Source: Limivicinus sp963617275
GTDB lineage: Bacteria > Bacillota > Clostridia > Oscillospirales > Oscillospiraceae
DNA length: 64,000 bases
Reading direction: 5' to 3'
Assembly (NCBI GenBank): GCA_963617275.1
Contig: CAVENX010000004.1
Span: forward strand, 1 to 64,000
Positions 49,709 to 58,567 of this stretch are shown here, piece after piece. How positions within the stretch are numbered: position 1 is the stretch's first letter; every line of letters begins with the position of its first letter. Both the position numbers and the translations under genes were made by a program. The notes beneath the pieces were generated by a model. It was not told the DNA's origin and searched no databases. It saw nothing but the letters and a program-made list of their open reading frames with translations.

Positions 49709-49984
49709 TTAATTACCCGAAAGTGTCAGCAGAGCCTTTACGAGAAGCTGTCCAACTTCATCGAAAGCCCACATAACTATTGCGGATGCAAACATCATGC
49801 CAAGAGAGACAAGGGTGTTCTTCATGAAAGCCTTGGGCGTGGGCCATATAACTTTCTTAAGCTCACTCTTCATCTCACGAAACCATTTTGCGACCCTCTT
49901 GAAGAAGCCGGGTTTAGTATCGTCCTTCTTGACGGCGGTGACAGCCTTTGCGGGGGCGGTAGTGACTTTCTTTTCTTCAGCCAT
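49709..49984 (-). CDS. secE: preprotein translocase subunit SecE
   Basis: 91 residues with a charged N terminus rich in Lys/Ala, the amphipathic motif FREMKSELKKVIWPTPK and one transmembrane helix at the end. ATG 49984 follows AAAGGATG; the longer frame runs into rpmG. Two bases separate its stop from nusG. Confidence 0.95.
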   Translation of the reverse strand: MAEEKKVTTAPAKAVTAVKKDDTKPGFFKRVAKWFREMKSELKKVIWPTPKAFMKNTLVSLGMMFASAIVMWAFDEVGQLLVKALLTLSGN

Positions 49985-50004
49985 TTTCACGCATCCTTTC
50001 AGAC

Positions 50005-50166
50005 TTACTTGGTTTCTACGTGCTTGGTGTGCTTTCTGCAGAAGGGGCAATATTTTTTGCGCTCCAAACGATCAGTGGTGTTTTTCTTGTTCTTGATCGT
50101 GTTGTAATTCCTCTGCTTGCATTCTTCGCATCTGAGTGTGATTTTTACTCTTGCGCCTGCAGCCAT
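50005..50166 (-). CDS. rpmG: 50S ribosomal protein L33
   Basis: 53 residues: starts MAAGARVKITLRCEECKQRN and has two CxxC pairs (CEEC, CPFC), the zinc-binding form of L33. AGGAGG lies ahead of the ATG. First gene of the operon, ahead of secE as in many Firmicutes. A stem CCCGTTTTT/AAAAACGGG sits in the leader. Confidence 0.95.
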   Translation of the reverse strand: MAAGARVKITLRCEECKQRNYNTIKNKKNTTDRLERKKYCPFCRKHTKHVETK

Positions 50167-50296
50167 TTATTCGGCACCTCCTATTTTATTTACCCGTTTT
50201 TCAAAAACGGGCATTGCCTCCCTGTATTGAGCAGATACTCTTTAAGCGCGGAAAAATGCGCACAAAAAGAAACCTATCCGCTGACAGGTATTGTAT

Positions 50297-50325
50297 AATA
50301 TAGCACACTATTGCAATTCGGTCAA
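50297..50325 (-). promoter_or_regulatory. promoter of the rpmG-secE-nusG-rplKA operon
   Basis: Minus strand: TTGACC, 17 bases, TATATT, with a leader of about 125 bases holding a CCCGTTTTT hairpin. Confidence 0.75.
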
Positions 50326-50488
50326 CCTTTATTTTGCTTTTTTCACGGCAAATTATTTGATTTTTCCGGGCTTTTTTACTTTGTTCCCACCCGCGCCTCA
50401 TGTTCAGGAAAAATTGCCTGCGTTATTTCCAATGACGATGCATATAATGATATTTGCAAGTGAGAAAATGCGCGAGAGGAAGAAAAAG

Positions 50489-51427
50489 ATGGTAAGAAAA
50501 AAGATAAAAAAACCTGTGCTGTCCTTTGCGGCGGCGCTGATCATATGTATGTCCGCCGTTCCCGTCTCCTTTGCTCAGGAGCTTATTGTAGGCGGAGAAG
50601 CCGTCGGAATAATGGTAAATACAAAGGGTGTGCTTGTGGCGGGGCTTACGGAAGTAAAGACCGAGGACGGCGTGCGCAAGCCCGCGGAATCGGCCGGTAT
50701 CCTGCCGGGCGACGTTATCACGGCCATCAACGGTCAGCCGCTCAAAAAGGCTTCCCAGCTGATCGAGGCGGCATCCGCGCTCAACGGCGCTCCCGCTCAG
50801 CTTACAATACAGCGCGAAAGCATGACTATCCTGCTCAGCGTGCAGCCGATGAGATCCGTCTCCGGGCAGTGGATGATGGGCATGTGGCTGCGCGACAGCA
50901 TTTCGGGCGTCGGCACAGTGACATTCTGCGATCCCGAAAGCGGGATATACGGCGCTCTGGGGCACAGCATAAACGACGCGGAAAGCGGCGCGGAGATTGC
51001 GATAGACAGCGGCGTTATAAACGCGGCGGAGATCGCAGGCGTTGTAAAAGGAACTCCGGGTACGCCCGGCGAGCTTAACGGCTGCGCGGATGCGGGCAAG
51101 GTGCTCGGCAGCATCGAGGGGAATACCGAGCACGGCATATACGGCAAAGCCGCCGCACCCTTGGGAAAGCTCACGCTTGAAACGGGCCTTATCACCACGG
51201 GGGCAGCCTCCATACTCTGCACCGTCAGCGGCAGTGAAACAGGCAAATACTCCGTCGAGATAAACCGCATTTACAAGGACGCCGACGGCGAGCACGTGAT
51301 GCTCACCGTTACCGACCCCGAGCTTATCGCACGCACCGGCGGCATAGTGCAGGGGATGTCCGGCAGCCCCATAATACAGAACGACAGGCTTGTGGGAGCA
51401 GTGACCCATGTGTGTGTCAGTCCATGA
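50489..51427 (+). CDS. spoIVB: SpoIVB-type serine protease with shortened C terminus
   Basis: 312 residues. A signal anchor (residues 1-30), a PDZ domain (about 60-125, ESAGILPGDVITAINGQPL) and an S55 peptidase domain. The triad is present: His in LGHSIND, Asp in TVTDPEL and Ser in QGMSGSPI, the last two 15 residues apart as in SpoIVB. In the forespore SpoIVB triggers sigma-K processing. The protein ends right after GAVTHV, where the family usually continues about 25-30 residues (NDPxxGYGIFIE); fragments resembling that segment seem scattered over frames downstream. ATG 50489 follows GAGGAAG; the longer frame lacks homology. Confidence 0.88.
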   Translation: MVRKKIKKPVLSFAAALIICMSAVPVSFAQELIVGGEAVGIMVNTKGVLVAGLTEVKTEDGVRKPAESAGILPGDVITAINGQPLKKASQLIEAASALNGAPAQLTIQRESMTILLSVQPMRSVSGQWMMGMWLRDSISGVGTVTFCDPESGIYGALGHSINDAESGAEIAIDSGVINAAEIAGVVKGTPGTPGELNGCADAGKVLGSIEGNTEHGIYGKAAAPLGKLTLETGLITTGAASILCTVSGSETGKYSVEINRIYKDADGEHVMLTVTDPELIARTGGIVQGMSGSPIIQNDRLVGAVTHVCVSP

Positions 51428-51491
51428 AGCCTACATATTCCTATTTTCAAGACGGTGCCGCCGTCTCCTCCCACAGCCGGAACGATACTGC

Positions 51492-51540
51492 GAAAAAAGC
51501 CCTGTTGCCTCCGCATTTTTGTCTGCGGACATCAGGGCTT
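51492..51540 (-). terminator. terminator of the anchored protein gene
   Basis: AAGCCCTG (51498-51505) pairs with CAGGGCTT (51533-51540), and CCGCA with TGCGG inside. On the minus strand the stem is followed by TTTTTTCG, a good T tract. Confidence 0.7.
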
Positions 51541-51573
51541 ATCTTCTTCTGCGGCGTTTTTTGCGCACGTTTA

Positions 51574-52137
51574 TTATTCGGCGCTGCGTACACCCGCGGC
51601 TTCAAAGAACGCCTCCACTGCGGGTATGGGTTCGCTTCCCCACGGGTAGCCGCTGTCGGTACAGCCGGCGGATTCGAGGAACTCCTCCTGTCCGGGCGTG
51701 AGGAGCTGACGGTACGTGCTGTCAAGAAGCTCTATCTGGGCAAGATATTCCTCTGTTTTATACCCGTCCATGGTCGAGATATATTCGCTGACCACCTTTG
51801 AAATCTCTTCTCCGCTCATTTTGGTATCAATGCCCCAATTTATGAGCCGCACGGCCTGCCCGGCTGCTTTCAGGCTGCTTCCGGCGGAGCCTGCCTGTAT
51901 TTTATCACCGAAGTCGGCCATAAGTCCCCTGAGCGTTTCCGCATCGGCGGAAGAAGATTCGGCCGACGCCGACGCAGTGTCGGAAGCAGGCGTTTCAGTC
52001 GGCAGGGCTTCTGTCGCCGCCGGTTCCTCGAAAGCCTGTGCGCCGGCGGCGGCAACAACGGAGTATATGCGGAACGACAGTGCGATAATGCATACCAGCA
52101 TCAGAACGATCACTATCACCAGAATTGTTTTTTTCAT
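51574..52137 (-). CDS. membrane-anchored extracytoplasmic protein of unknown function
   Basis: 187 residues. An N-terminal hydrophobic segment (residues 4-30) anchors it; there is no lipobox. An Ala/Ser/Thr/Glu-rich stretch (about 38-68) is followed by a helical domain, with ISKVVSEYISTMDGYKTEEY and a final part rich in Pro/Gly/Glu. AAAGGAAAGG precedes ATG 52137. I do not recognise the family. It lies convergent to spoIVB. Confidence 0.7.
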   Translation of the reverse strand: MKKTILVIVIVLMLVCIIALSFRIYSVVAAAGAQAFEEPAATEALPTETPASDTASASAESSSADAETLRGLMADFGDKIQAGSAGSSLKAAGQAVRLINWGIDTKMSGEEISKVVSEYISTMDGYKTEEYLAQIELLDSTYRQLLTPGQEEFLESAGCTDSGYPWGSEPIPAVEAFFEAAGVRSAE

Positions 52138-52196
52138 AGCCTTTCCTTTCGTTTGCCGCAAGGCTTTCTCTGCCTTTATCTGGACGGAATCCATAT

Positions 52197-52234
52197 TGTC
52201 AAAAAGCCTTGCAGAGTTTTTCTGCGGGCAGAAA
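52197..52234. repeat. intergenic repeat, copy 2 (inverted)
   Basis: On the minus strand: TTTCTGCCCGCAGAAAAACT then CTGCAAGGCTTTTTGACA. It matches the block at 11-53 with few differences. No gene covers it. Confidence 0.5.
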
Positions 52235-52330
52235 GCCCGGATCACGGCACGGTATTATGACGGCCGGAGCCGCAAAAAGTTCAATCTGCCGGGCGTTCCG
52301 TGGAGGAGCTTCCGGCAGATCACGATATTA

Positions 52331-53545
52331 TTATTTGGAGTGACGCCCTTTATATTCGCCGTTCTTCGCCCTTGCGCTCTTTTCGGGCCGCGGTCTTTCG
52401 GACACTTCTACGTCCATATCCGAATTGAGGAAAGCGGTAAGATCGTCCCAATCATCGAGATTGTAATCCGACGAGGATTTTTTCGCGGTTTTTGTCGGCG
52501 CGGCGGAAATATTTTTCTCTTTCACCGACGGTCTTGCTTCAGCGCCGTCCTTGGCGGGCGCGGGCTTTTTGCTGCCGGTGAAGACCTTTACATCGTCCTC
52601 CGCTGCATCAATGGCGGCGGGCTTTTTCTCCGTATTGCTCTGCGGGCGCTTGCTCCGCTGATAATCATCCCAGCGGCTGTTCCAATCGGCAGGCTCTTTC
52701 CTGACCGGCCTCTTTTTCTGCGCTTCGCGTGCAGGGAACTTGTCTCCGACAAGCTTTTTACCGGCGGCTTTCAGGTCGATATCGGGCTTGGAGATGCCGG
52801 AGGCCTTGTCCTTGATGCTGTCAAAAGAATCGGAGGCTTTATCCTTAAGCTCACCGAGAGACGGTATGCTTATAGGAAGCTCCGCCGTCAGCACCCAGTT
52901 GCAGAGCGGGAAGTCGTCGTTATCGTCAAAATAGTTGAAGATCAGGGTTGATATACCCCATGCGATCAGCGCGGAAACGGCGCCGATTATCAGCGCAAAC
53001 AGCACATCAGAGGGGTAATGCGCTATGAGATAGTTGCGCGATACCATCATAAGCCCTATCCACAGGATAGCCGGAACTATCATCTTTCTGCCCTTGGTAA
53101 ACACCAGCGCAAGCATACCCGCGGCGGCAGCTGTCACGTGTCCGGATGGGAAGGAGTACCCGTCCTCCGCAGGAGAACCGACGGCGTCCCAGAAGCTCTT
53201 GTAATCCATGTAGTGCTCGTTCGCCTCGTCGAGGAAAGGACGTACTCTCTCCACCATGTCCTTGAGGATTATATTGGAAATGAGCGCGCCGCAGCAGACC
53301 GCGCCGAACACGCACACGCCCATCTTGCGGGTTCTGGGGAAAAGCATGAGTATCACCGCAAGCAGGAAGAACATGATTCCCTTTTCACCGAGAAAGGTCA
53401 CGGCCTTCATTATCGGCGTGAGTATTCCGCCGGCGTACACCGCCAACGTGTTCATGAAATTCAATATTGCATAATCATACCCCGAGAAAAAGGAGTTCAG
53501 CCAGAGCGCGACGGGAGTGGCTGAAGCAGCCGCGGCAAGTTCCAT
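52331..53545 (-). CDS. PAP2-family phosphatase with long disordered C-terminal tail
   Basis: 404 residues. The first 205 are a PAP2 membrane phosphatase with all three motifs: KDMVERVRP, SFPSGH and SRNYLIAHYPSD; about six helices. Likely substrate is a lipid phosphate such as undecaprenyl pyrophosphate or phosphatidate. The last 190 residues are charged and low-complexity (Lys, Asp, Pro, Ser), cytoplasmic and unusual for the family. ATG 53545 has GAGG ten bases ahead. Confidence 0.88.
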   Translation of the reverse strand: MELAAAASATPVALWLNSFFSGYDYAILNFMNTLAVYAGGILTPIMKAVTFLGEKGIMFFLLAVILMLFPRTRKMGVCVFGAVCCGALISNIILKDMVERVRPFLDEANEHYMDYKSFWDAVGSPAEDGYSFPSGHVTAAAAGMLALVFTKGRKMIVPAILWIGLMMVSRNYLIAHYPSDVLFALIIGAVSALIAWGISTLIFNYFDDNDDFPLCNWVLTAELPISIPSLGELKDKASDSFDSIKDKASGISKPDIDLKAAGKKLVGDKFPAREAQKKRPVRKEPADWNSRWDDYQRSKRPQSNTEKKPAAIDAAEDDVKVFTGSKKPAPAKDGAEARPSVKEKNISAAPTKTAKKSSSDYNLDDWDDLTAFLNSDMDVEVSERPRPEKSARAKNGEYKGRHSK

Positions 53546-53582
53546 AATCTGCAAACCTCATTTACATAATATAGTTGATTGT

Positions 53583-53612
53583 ATTATACAATAAGTTCAT
53601 GGTCGCAATCAA
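53583..53612 (-). promoter_or_regulatory. promoter of the PAP2 gene
   Basis: Minus strand: TTGATT, 18 bases, TATAAT; leader about 35 bases. Confidence 0.65.
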
Positions 53613-53656
53613 GAGGAAATTTGAAAAACCGCGTCAAAATTTCAAAGTTATTTTTG

Positions 53657-53685
53657 TTGACTACGGAACAAATAAAATGTAAAAT
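53657..53685 (+). promoter_or_regulatory. promoter of the holB-ricT operon
   Basis: TTGACT (53657-53662), 17 bases, TAAAAT (53680-53685), diverging from the PAP2 promoter. Confidence 0.65.
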
Positions 53686-53719
53686 ATATTGATATTATGG
53701 TTTCGGAGAGGTGAGAGGT

Positions 53720-54496
53720 GTGGATACTGAAAAGAACATATCCATATCCCAATCCTGCATAATTTCCGCACGGACAATGGCGGCGGCGAAAAAGCGCGCC
53801 GTTGAGCTGGCGGCGGAAGCCGTCTGTTCCGGCGGCGGCAAGCGCCCGTGCGGGCTTTGCCGCAATTGCAGAAAAGTCATGCAGGGTATTCACCCCGACG
53901 TCATTACAATAGGGCTTCCTCTGGATGACAAGGGAAAGCCGAAAAAGGAAATTCAGGTCGATCAGATACGCGCTGTGGTTTCCGATGCATATATTCTGCC
54001 TAACGAGGCCGAAAGAAAAGTATATATTATCGAAAATGCCGACTGCATGAATATCCCCGCGCAGAACGCCGCGCTCAAGCTGCTTGAGGAGCCGCCCGCG
54101 GGCGTGGTCATCCTGCTCTGCGCGGTGAATCCGGGGCAGCTCCTGCCCACGGTAAAATCACGGTGCAGCGAGATAAGCTGCGCGGGAGACACGCCGGAGG
54201 ACGGCGCGGAGTTCAGAAAGCTTGCAGAGGAATATCTCCGCGCAGCGGCTTACGGGCCGAGATCGAAGCAATGCGCTTTCTGTTTCGCCAATGAGGGTAT
54301 GGACACTCTTTCGGCGGCGGCCTTTACCGCATGCCTGACGGACACGCTCGTCGATATGCTTGCCAACCGTGCGGACAGAATGGGCATGAGTGAGCGGCGG
54401 CTTATGGAGCTTTGCGCGCTGACGGAGAAATGCGCGGGCTATCTCAGGGTCAACACCGGTGTCAAGCACATTTTCGGTCTGTTGGCGATCATCTGA
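53720..54496 (+). CDS. holB: DNA polymerase III delta-prime subunit (clamp loader), shortened N terminus
   Basis: 258 residues. AAA+ clamp-loader fold: zinc-type cysteines in CGLCRNCRKVMQG, the sensor-like NADCMNIPAQNAALKLLEEP, and TVKSRCSEI. The Walker A loop is lost (SARTMAAAKKRA in its place), which is tolerated in delta-prime because it does not hydrolyse ATP, and the protein is shorter than usual, so the C-terminal collar domain may be trimmed. GTG 53720 is the best start, with GGAGAGG eight bases ahead; GTG 53711 is too close. Followed by ricT after 28 bases. Confidence 0.85.
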   Translation: MDTEKNISISQSCIISARTMAAAKKRAVELAAEAVCSGGGKRPCGLCRNCRKVMQGIHPDVITIGLPLDDKGKPKKEIQVDQIRAVVSDAYILPNEAERKVYIIENADCMNIPAQNAALKLLEEPPAGVVILLCAVNPGQLLPTVKSRCSEISCAGDTPEDGAEFRKLAEEYLRAAAYGPRSKQCAFCFANEGMDTLSAAAFTACLTDTLVDMLANRADRMGMSERRLMELCALTEKCAGYLRVNTGVKHIFGLLAII

Positions 54497-54524
54497 TACC
54501 GCAGAGAACAGGAAGGAACAGAAA

Positions 54525-55883
54525 TTGACAGAAGTAGTAAGTATAAAATTCAGAAATCGCGGAAAATGTTATTTTTTCGATCCCGGACAGCTTAATATAA
54601 AAAGTGGCGACAAGGTCATTGTGGAAACGTCGAAGGGGCTTGAGATCGCAGACTGCTGCCGTGGGAACCACGCGGTACCCGACACCTCCGTCGTGCAGCC
54701 TCTGCGCCCGGTCGTGCGCATTGCGGACGCCGCCGACCTTGCGGCCGCGGAGGCCAACAAAAAGCGTGAGCGCGAGGCATTCAGCGTATGCCAGAAAAAA
54801 ATTGCCGAGCACGGACTTGATATGAAGCTTGTAGAGGTCGAATGCAGCTTCGAAGGAAACAAGATAATGTTCTTTTTCACCTCCGATGAGCGTGTGGACT
54901 TCCGTGAGCTTGTAAAGGATCTCGCCGGGATATTCAGGAGCCGTATCGAACTTAGGCAGATAGGTGTGCGCGACGAGGCAAAAATGATAGGCGGGATCGC
55001 AATATGCGGCAGACCCTATTGCTGTAGTCAGTTTTTGGACGGGTTTCAGCCCGTTTCCACAAAAATGGCAAAAATTCAGTCGCTTTCGCTCAACCCGGCA
55101 AAAATATCCGGCAGCTGCGGCAGACTTATGTGTTGCCTGAGGTATGAGCAGGATGCCTATGAGGATCTGCTGAAAACCGTTCCAAAGCAGGGCGCTTTCG
55201 TCCAGACAAAGGACGGATACGGCACGGCCGTGCAGGTAAATCTTCTCCGCCAGACCGTGAAGGTCAAGCTTGATTCCGACACTGACGACACTCTTCGTCT
55301 TTATAAGTCCAATGAGCTGGCGGCTGTTCCGGGCGGAAGGCCCAAGGACGGGGAGGCTCCTCCCGACATATTCAGATACGTCCCCGAAGCGGAAGAGCCG
55401 GAAGAGCCCGTCGAAGACGAATGGAACGAAGCATTGGCGGCTCTGACATCGACCGCCGCTTCCGAAACCGTTGAAGTCCCGGTGAATAAGCTCCGCAATG
55501 GGCGGCGTTCGCGCAGGCGCGGCAAAAACGGCAAAGGGGAAAGAAAAGCTGACACTGCCGATAAGGCCGCGGCTCCGAATCCGCCCCCGCAGCCGACTGT
55601 GGACGAAGCGCATGAGGGCGCGGAAAACCAGACAAATAAGGATCGTCCGTACCGTCCAAGAAAGAACCGCCGCAGGAAGCCGTCCGAGGCCGGCAAGGCT
55701 CCCGAAAAGAAAGAAAAAGCCGCCGCCCCCGCCGACCGCAAGCCTGCTGTGAAGCCGGTCAAGGTCGAAACCAAGGGCGAAGCAGGTGAAAAGGGCGGAG
55801 AAAAGTCTGGAAAGAGCAGGAAAAATTACCGCAGATATCATCACGGCAAGCCCCACGTTCCCGGAAACACCAATAAAGAATAA
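54525..55883 (+). CDS. ricT: PSP1-domain protein, RicT/YaaT type, with basic tail
   Basis: 452 residues. Residues 1-265 are the YaaT/RicT core: KCYFFDPGQLNIKSGDKVIV at the start, REREAF, RIELRQIGVRDEAKMIGGI, then cysteines in GRPYCCSQF and GSCGRLMCCLRYEQ that can bind an Fe-S cluster (with RicA/RicF in Bacillus). In Bacillus the complex guides RNase Y and affects sporulation and biofilm. About 170 residues of Lys/Arg/Pro/Ala-rich tail follow, likely RNA-binding and disordered. TTG 54525 is the start, with AGGAAGG eight bases before. The holB-ricT order is conserved in Firmicutes. Confidence 0.92.
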   Translation: MTEVVSIKFRNRGKCYFFDPGQLNIKSGDKVIVETSKGLEIADCCRGNHAVPDTSVVQPLRPVVRIADAADLAAAEANKKREREAFSVCQKKIAEHGLDMKLVEVECSFEGNKIMFFFTSDERVDFRELVKDLAGIFRSRIELRQIGVRDEAKMIGGIAICGRPYCCSQFLDGFQPVSTKMAKIQSLSLNPAKISGSCGRLMCCLRYEQDAYEDLLKTVPKQGAFVQTKDGYGTAVQVNLLRQTVKVKLDSDTDDTLRLYKSNELAAVPGGRPKDGEAPPDIFRYVPEAEEPEEPVEDEWNEALAALTSTAASETVEVPVNKLRNGRRSRRRGKNGKGERKADTADKAAAPNPPPQPTVDEAHEGAENQTNKDRPYRPRKNRRRKPSEAGKAPEKKEKAAAPADRKPAVKPVKVETKGEAGEKGGEKSGKSRKNYRRYHHGKPHVPGNTNKE

Positions 55884-55895
55884 GTCAATAAGTCA

Positions 55896-55929
55896 AAAAG
55901 AGCTGCGGCGATTCTGCCGCAGCTCTTTT
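55896..55929. terminator. bidirectional terminator between ricT and SNF transporter
   Basis: AAAAGAGCTGCGGC pairs with GCCGCAGCTCTTTT around six bases; T tracts on both sides. Confidence 0.85.
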
Positions 55930-55949
55930 GAATATTTTTAATATTGAAA

Positions 55950-57497
55950 TTATGCTTCCTTTTTGTTGCCGACAGCCGCGAATATCCAGAACGCCACCAG
56001 AATAACGGCGGAAATAATGTAAAGAACATCGCTGGATACGTTTTTGAAGAAGCCCTGAAGCTGGCCCGCAAGCACAAGCGTCATAATGACGGGAACAACA
56101 AACTTGATGCAGATCTTGTAGAGCGGAGCAAACCACTTGGCATCGCAGCCGCTGCCGATCTCCTTGAGGACGAAATCGGGCTTGCGCTCCCAACCGATCA
56201 TGAGAGCCATCAGTATCGTGCCGATAGGCATTGCGATACCTTCGGACCAGCAATCCATGAAGTCAAGCCAGCAATCGTTCCATCCGCTGACGCCGAACAG
56301 CTTCTGACCGGGAACCCAGAGTCCGTTGGAGCCGAGACCGTCAAGTGCGACGATCAGAGCCTCGGCCATGATAGCAACGGAAACCCACAGCGTGATCTTG
56401 GTGCGGTCAGCGGTCTTGCCCTTATCCGTTGCTCTGTCGATAAAGAACGTCGCCATAACTTCCATGAGGGATATTGCGGAGGAGATAGCCGCGATGATGA
56501 CCAGTGCATAGAAGATGACGCCGAACAGGGGTCCTGCCGCGCCCATGTTGGAGAAAACATCCTGCAAAGTCACGAACAGGAGATTGGGGCCGGAGAGCTT
56601 GATCTCGCTGACGGCGACGCCGCTGTTGATACCGTTTGCAACGGCCGCAGGAATGACCGCAAGACCTGCCATAAGAGCGACCAGAGTATCGGAGAAAACA
56701 ATAACGCCGGAGTTCTTGACAAGGTTTTCTTTTTTGTCTATGTAGGAGCCGTATGTGACCATTGCGCCCATTGCGAGAGACAGGGAGAAGAACATCTGCC
56801 CGCCGGCTGTTCCGAGGACTTCGATGAAGCCGGGAGCCTTTTCAATAAAGCCGCCCTTTACGGCGTAGCCGGGAACGAACATGAACTTAAGACCCTCGAC
56901 CGCGTTGGGGAGAGTCACCGCACGGATGATGACCACAAGGAGCATCACGAACAGCGCGGGCATACCGATCTTGTTGAACTTCTCAATGCCGCCGGAAACG
57001 CCGCCCTTGACGATGAGCATGCAGATGGCCATAAACATCAGCGTGAAGAACGCGCAGCCGAACTGATTTGTAAGCATTGCGCCGAAAGTGTTGCTGCCGG
57101 AGATCGTCGCGCCGAATATGTTGGACAGGCCGAAGCCCAGCTCCGCAAAGTTCAGGAACATATACTGGAAGCAGTATGCGCCGAGAACGGAGTAGAAGCT
57201 CATGATAAGGAACGGAGAGAGCATGCCCAGCCAGCCGATCCACTTGAACTTTTTAGAAACGGCTTTATAAGCGTCCACAACGCCCCTGCCGGTCATACGG
57301 CCGATAGCAAGCTCGGAGGACATTGCGACCATGCCGACGACGATGGCCAGACCTATGTACACAAGAAGAAACGTAAAGCCGCCGCTCATACCCATTTTAT
57401 ACGGGAAGCCCCATATATTGCCCAGGCCGACGGCAGAACCGACAGCAGCCATAATAAACCCAAGGTTGCTGCCCCATGATCCGCGATTGTTTTCCAT
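55950..57497 (-). CDS. sodium-dependent transporter of the SNF (NSS) family
   Basis: 515 residues, about 12 helices, LeuT fold. Helix 1 shows GFIMAAVGSAVGLGNIWGFPY with sodium-binding residues; helix 6 GGQMFFSLSLAMGAM is family-typical. Imports an amino acid or related compound with Na. A LysR regulator is encoded divergently and a dyad CATTA-N7-TAATG lies upstream of its promoter, pointing to local control. No substrate can be assigned. Confidence 0.93.
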   Translation of the reverse strand: MENNRGSWGSNLGFIMAAVGSAVGLGNIWGFPYKMGMSGGFTFLLVYIGLAIVVGMVAMSSELAIGRMTGRGVVDAYKAVSKKFKWIGWLGMLSPFLIMSFYSVLGAYCFQYMFLNFAELGFGLSNIFGATISGSNTFGAMLTNQFGCAFFTLMFMAICMLIVKGGVSGGIEKFNKIGMPALFVMLLVVIIRAVTLPNAVEGLKFMFVPGYAVKGGFIEKAPGFIEVLGTAGGQMFFSLSLAMGAMVTYGSYIDKKENLVKNSGVIVFSDTLVALMAGLAVIPAAVANGINSGVAVSEIKLSGPNLLFVTLQDVFSNMGAAGPLFGVIFYALVIIAAISSAISLMEVMATFFIDRATDKGKTADRTKITLWVSVAIMAEALIVALDGLGSNGLWVPGQKLFGVSGWNDCWLDFMDCWSEGIAMPIGTILMALMIGWERKPDFVLKEIGSGCDAKWFAPLYKICIKFVVPVIMTLVLAGQLQGFFKNVSSDVLYIISAVILVAFWIFAAVGNKKEA

Positions 57498-57561
57498 TTT
57501 TTATACCTCTCAATTCAAACTCGTTTTTTACACATTCTCATTCTATAAAAAACATGCTGCA

Positions 57562-57590
57562 AGTATATCATTTTGCTTGCATTTTTCCAA
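57562..57590 (-). promoter_or_regulatory. promoter of the SNF transporter gene
   Basis: Minus strand: TTGGAA, 17 bases, TATACT; leader about 55-60 bases. Confidence 0.55.
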
Positions 57591-57611
57591 CTTCTATATT
57601 ATTATGTATGT

Positions 57612-57628
57612 CATTAGAAAATGTAATG
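57612..57628. promoter_or_regulatory. candidate LysR-type binding site
   Basis: CATTA-N7-TAATG is a dyad containing T-N11-A spacing, located about 25 bases upstream of the -35 of the transporter promoter and 40 bases before lysR. Position is right for activation of the transporter gene. Confidence 0.45.
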
Positions 57629-57668
57629 TATGTCCTCATTCATAAGAAAGTGAAATAATCGGCAAGCC

Positions 57669-58565
57669 ATGGATACAAAAAAGATAAACGCGCTTCTGCT
57701 GTCCCTTGAACACGGAAGCCTTACGGCGGCGGCGGAAGAGCTGGGCTATACCCAGTCCGGCATGACGCACATGATGAACTCGCTTGAGGATGAGCTTGGG
57801 CTGAAGCTTCTTCTGCGCACAAAGACGGGTGTTCATCTCTCCCCCGCCGGAGAGGAGCTGTTGTCGGACATGATCGCGCTGAGCGACAGCGCGGCAAAGC
57901 TTGAGTGCCATGTCGGCAAAATAAAGCAGGAGGGTACATCCTCCCTCAAACTGGGCGCATACTCAAGCATGACGCGGCAGTGGCTCCCCGCTATTCTTGC
58001 GGAGCTGCGTCGCGTCAGCCCGGAAATGAACGTTTCCGTAACGGTCTTCTCCAAGATGGAGCAGGCTTATGCCGCTGTCAAAAACGCTTCTCTCGACTGC
58101 GCGATCGCAAGCTATGCCCAAGCAATGGCTTCGGGTATGGAATGGGTGCATCTGCGGGACGACCCGCTTGTTGCGGTTCTGCCCGCAGACTGCGGCTTCA
58201 GCGGCAGCGCCTATCCTGTTGAGAGTTTCAAGGGGCAGGAGTTCATGATGCCTTCCGGCGGTTTTGAGCTTGACGTAGGCCCCCTGCTCACCTCCGCCGG
58301 TTCCGAAAGTCCCCCGCTGATTCGCTACTCAAACCTTGACGACGCCTCTCTCGTCTCCATGGTCGCGCACGGTCTTGGCGTGACCGTGCTTTCCGAGCTG
58401 GTAATGGAGAGCATTTCCGAACCGGTGACAGCGGTTCCCCTCTCGCCTTACGCATGCAGATCCCTCGGCATCATCTTCAACAGGAGCCGCAAGACCGACA
58501 AAAACGTTATTCTGCTTATCGAGTGCGCTAAGCGCACCATCGCGGAAATGTACGCGCAGGGCTGA
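57669..58565 (+). CDS. LysR-family transcription regulator
   Basis: 298 residues. N-terminal winged helix-turn-helix (LLLSLEHGSLTAAAEELGYT, SGMTHMMNSLEDELG), then a periplasmic-binding-like effector domain. Divergent from the SNF transporter; likely senses the compound it moves. Ribosome binding site is weak. Ends three bases before the convergent spoVAC stop. Confidence 0.9.
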   Translation: MDTKKINALLLSLEHGSLTAAAEELGYTQSGMTHMMNSLEDELGLKLLLRTKTGVHLSPAGEELLSDMIALSDSAAKLECHVGKIKQEGTSSLKLGAYSSMTRQWLPAILAELRRVSPEMNVSVTVFSKMEQAYAAVKNASLDCAIASYAQAMASGMEWVHLRDDPLVAVLPADCGFSGSAYPVESFKGQEFMMPSGGFELDVGPLLTSAGSESPPLIRYSNLDDASLVSMVAHGLGVTVLSELVMESISEPVTAVPLSPYACRSLGIIFNRSRKTDKNVILLIECAKRTIAEMYAQG

Positions 58566-58567
58566 GC

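Noticed and set aside
55944..57479. 511-codon plus-strand frame opposite the SNF transporter
   Set aside because: Antisense shadow, rich in His/Asp/Glu/Gly as expected from reverse reading of a membrane protein.
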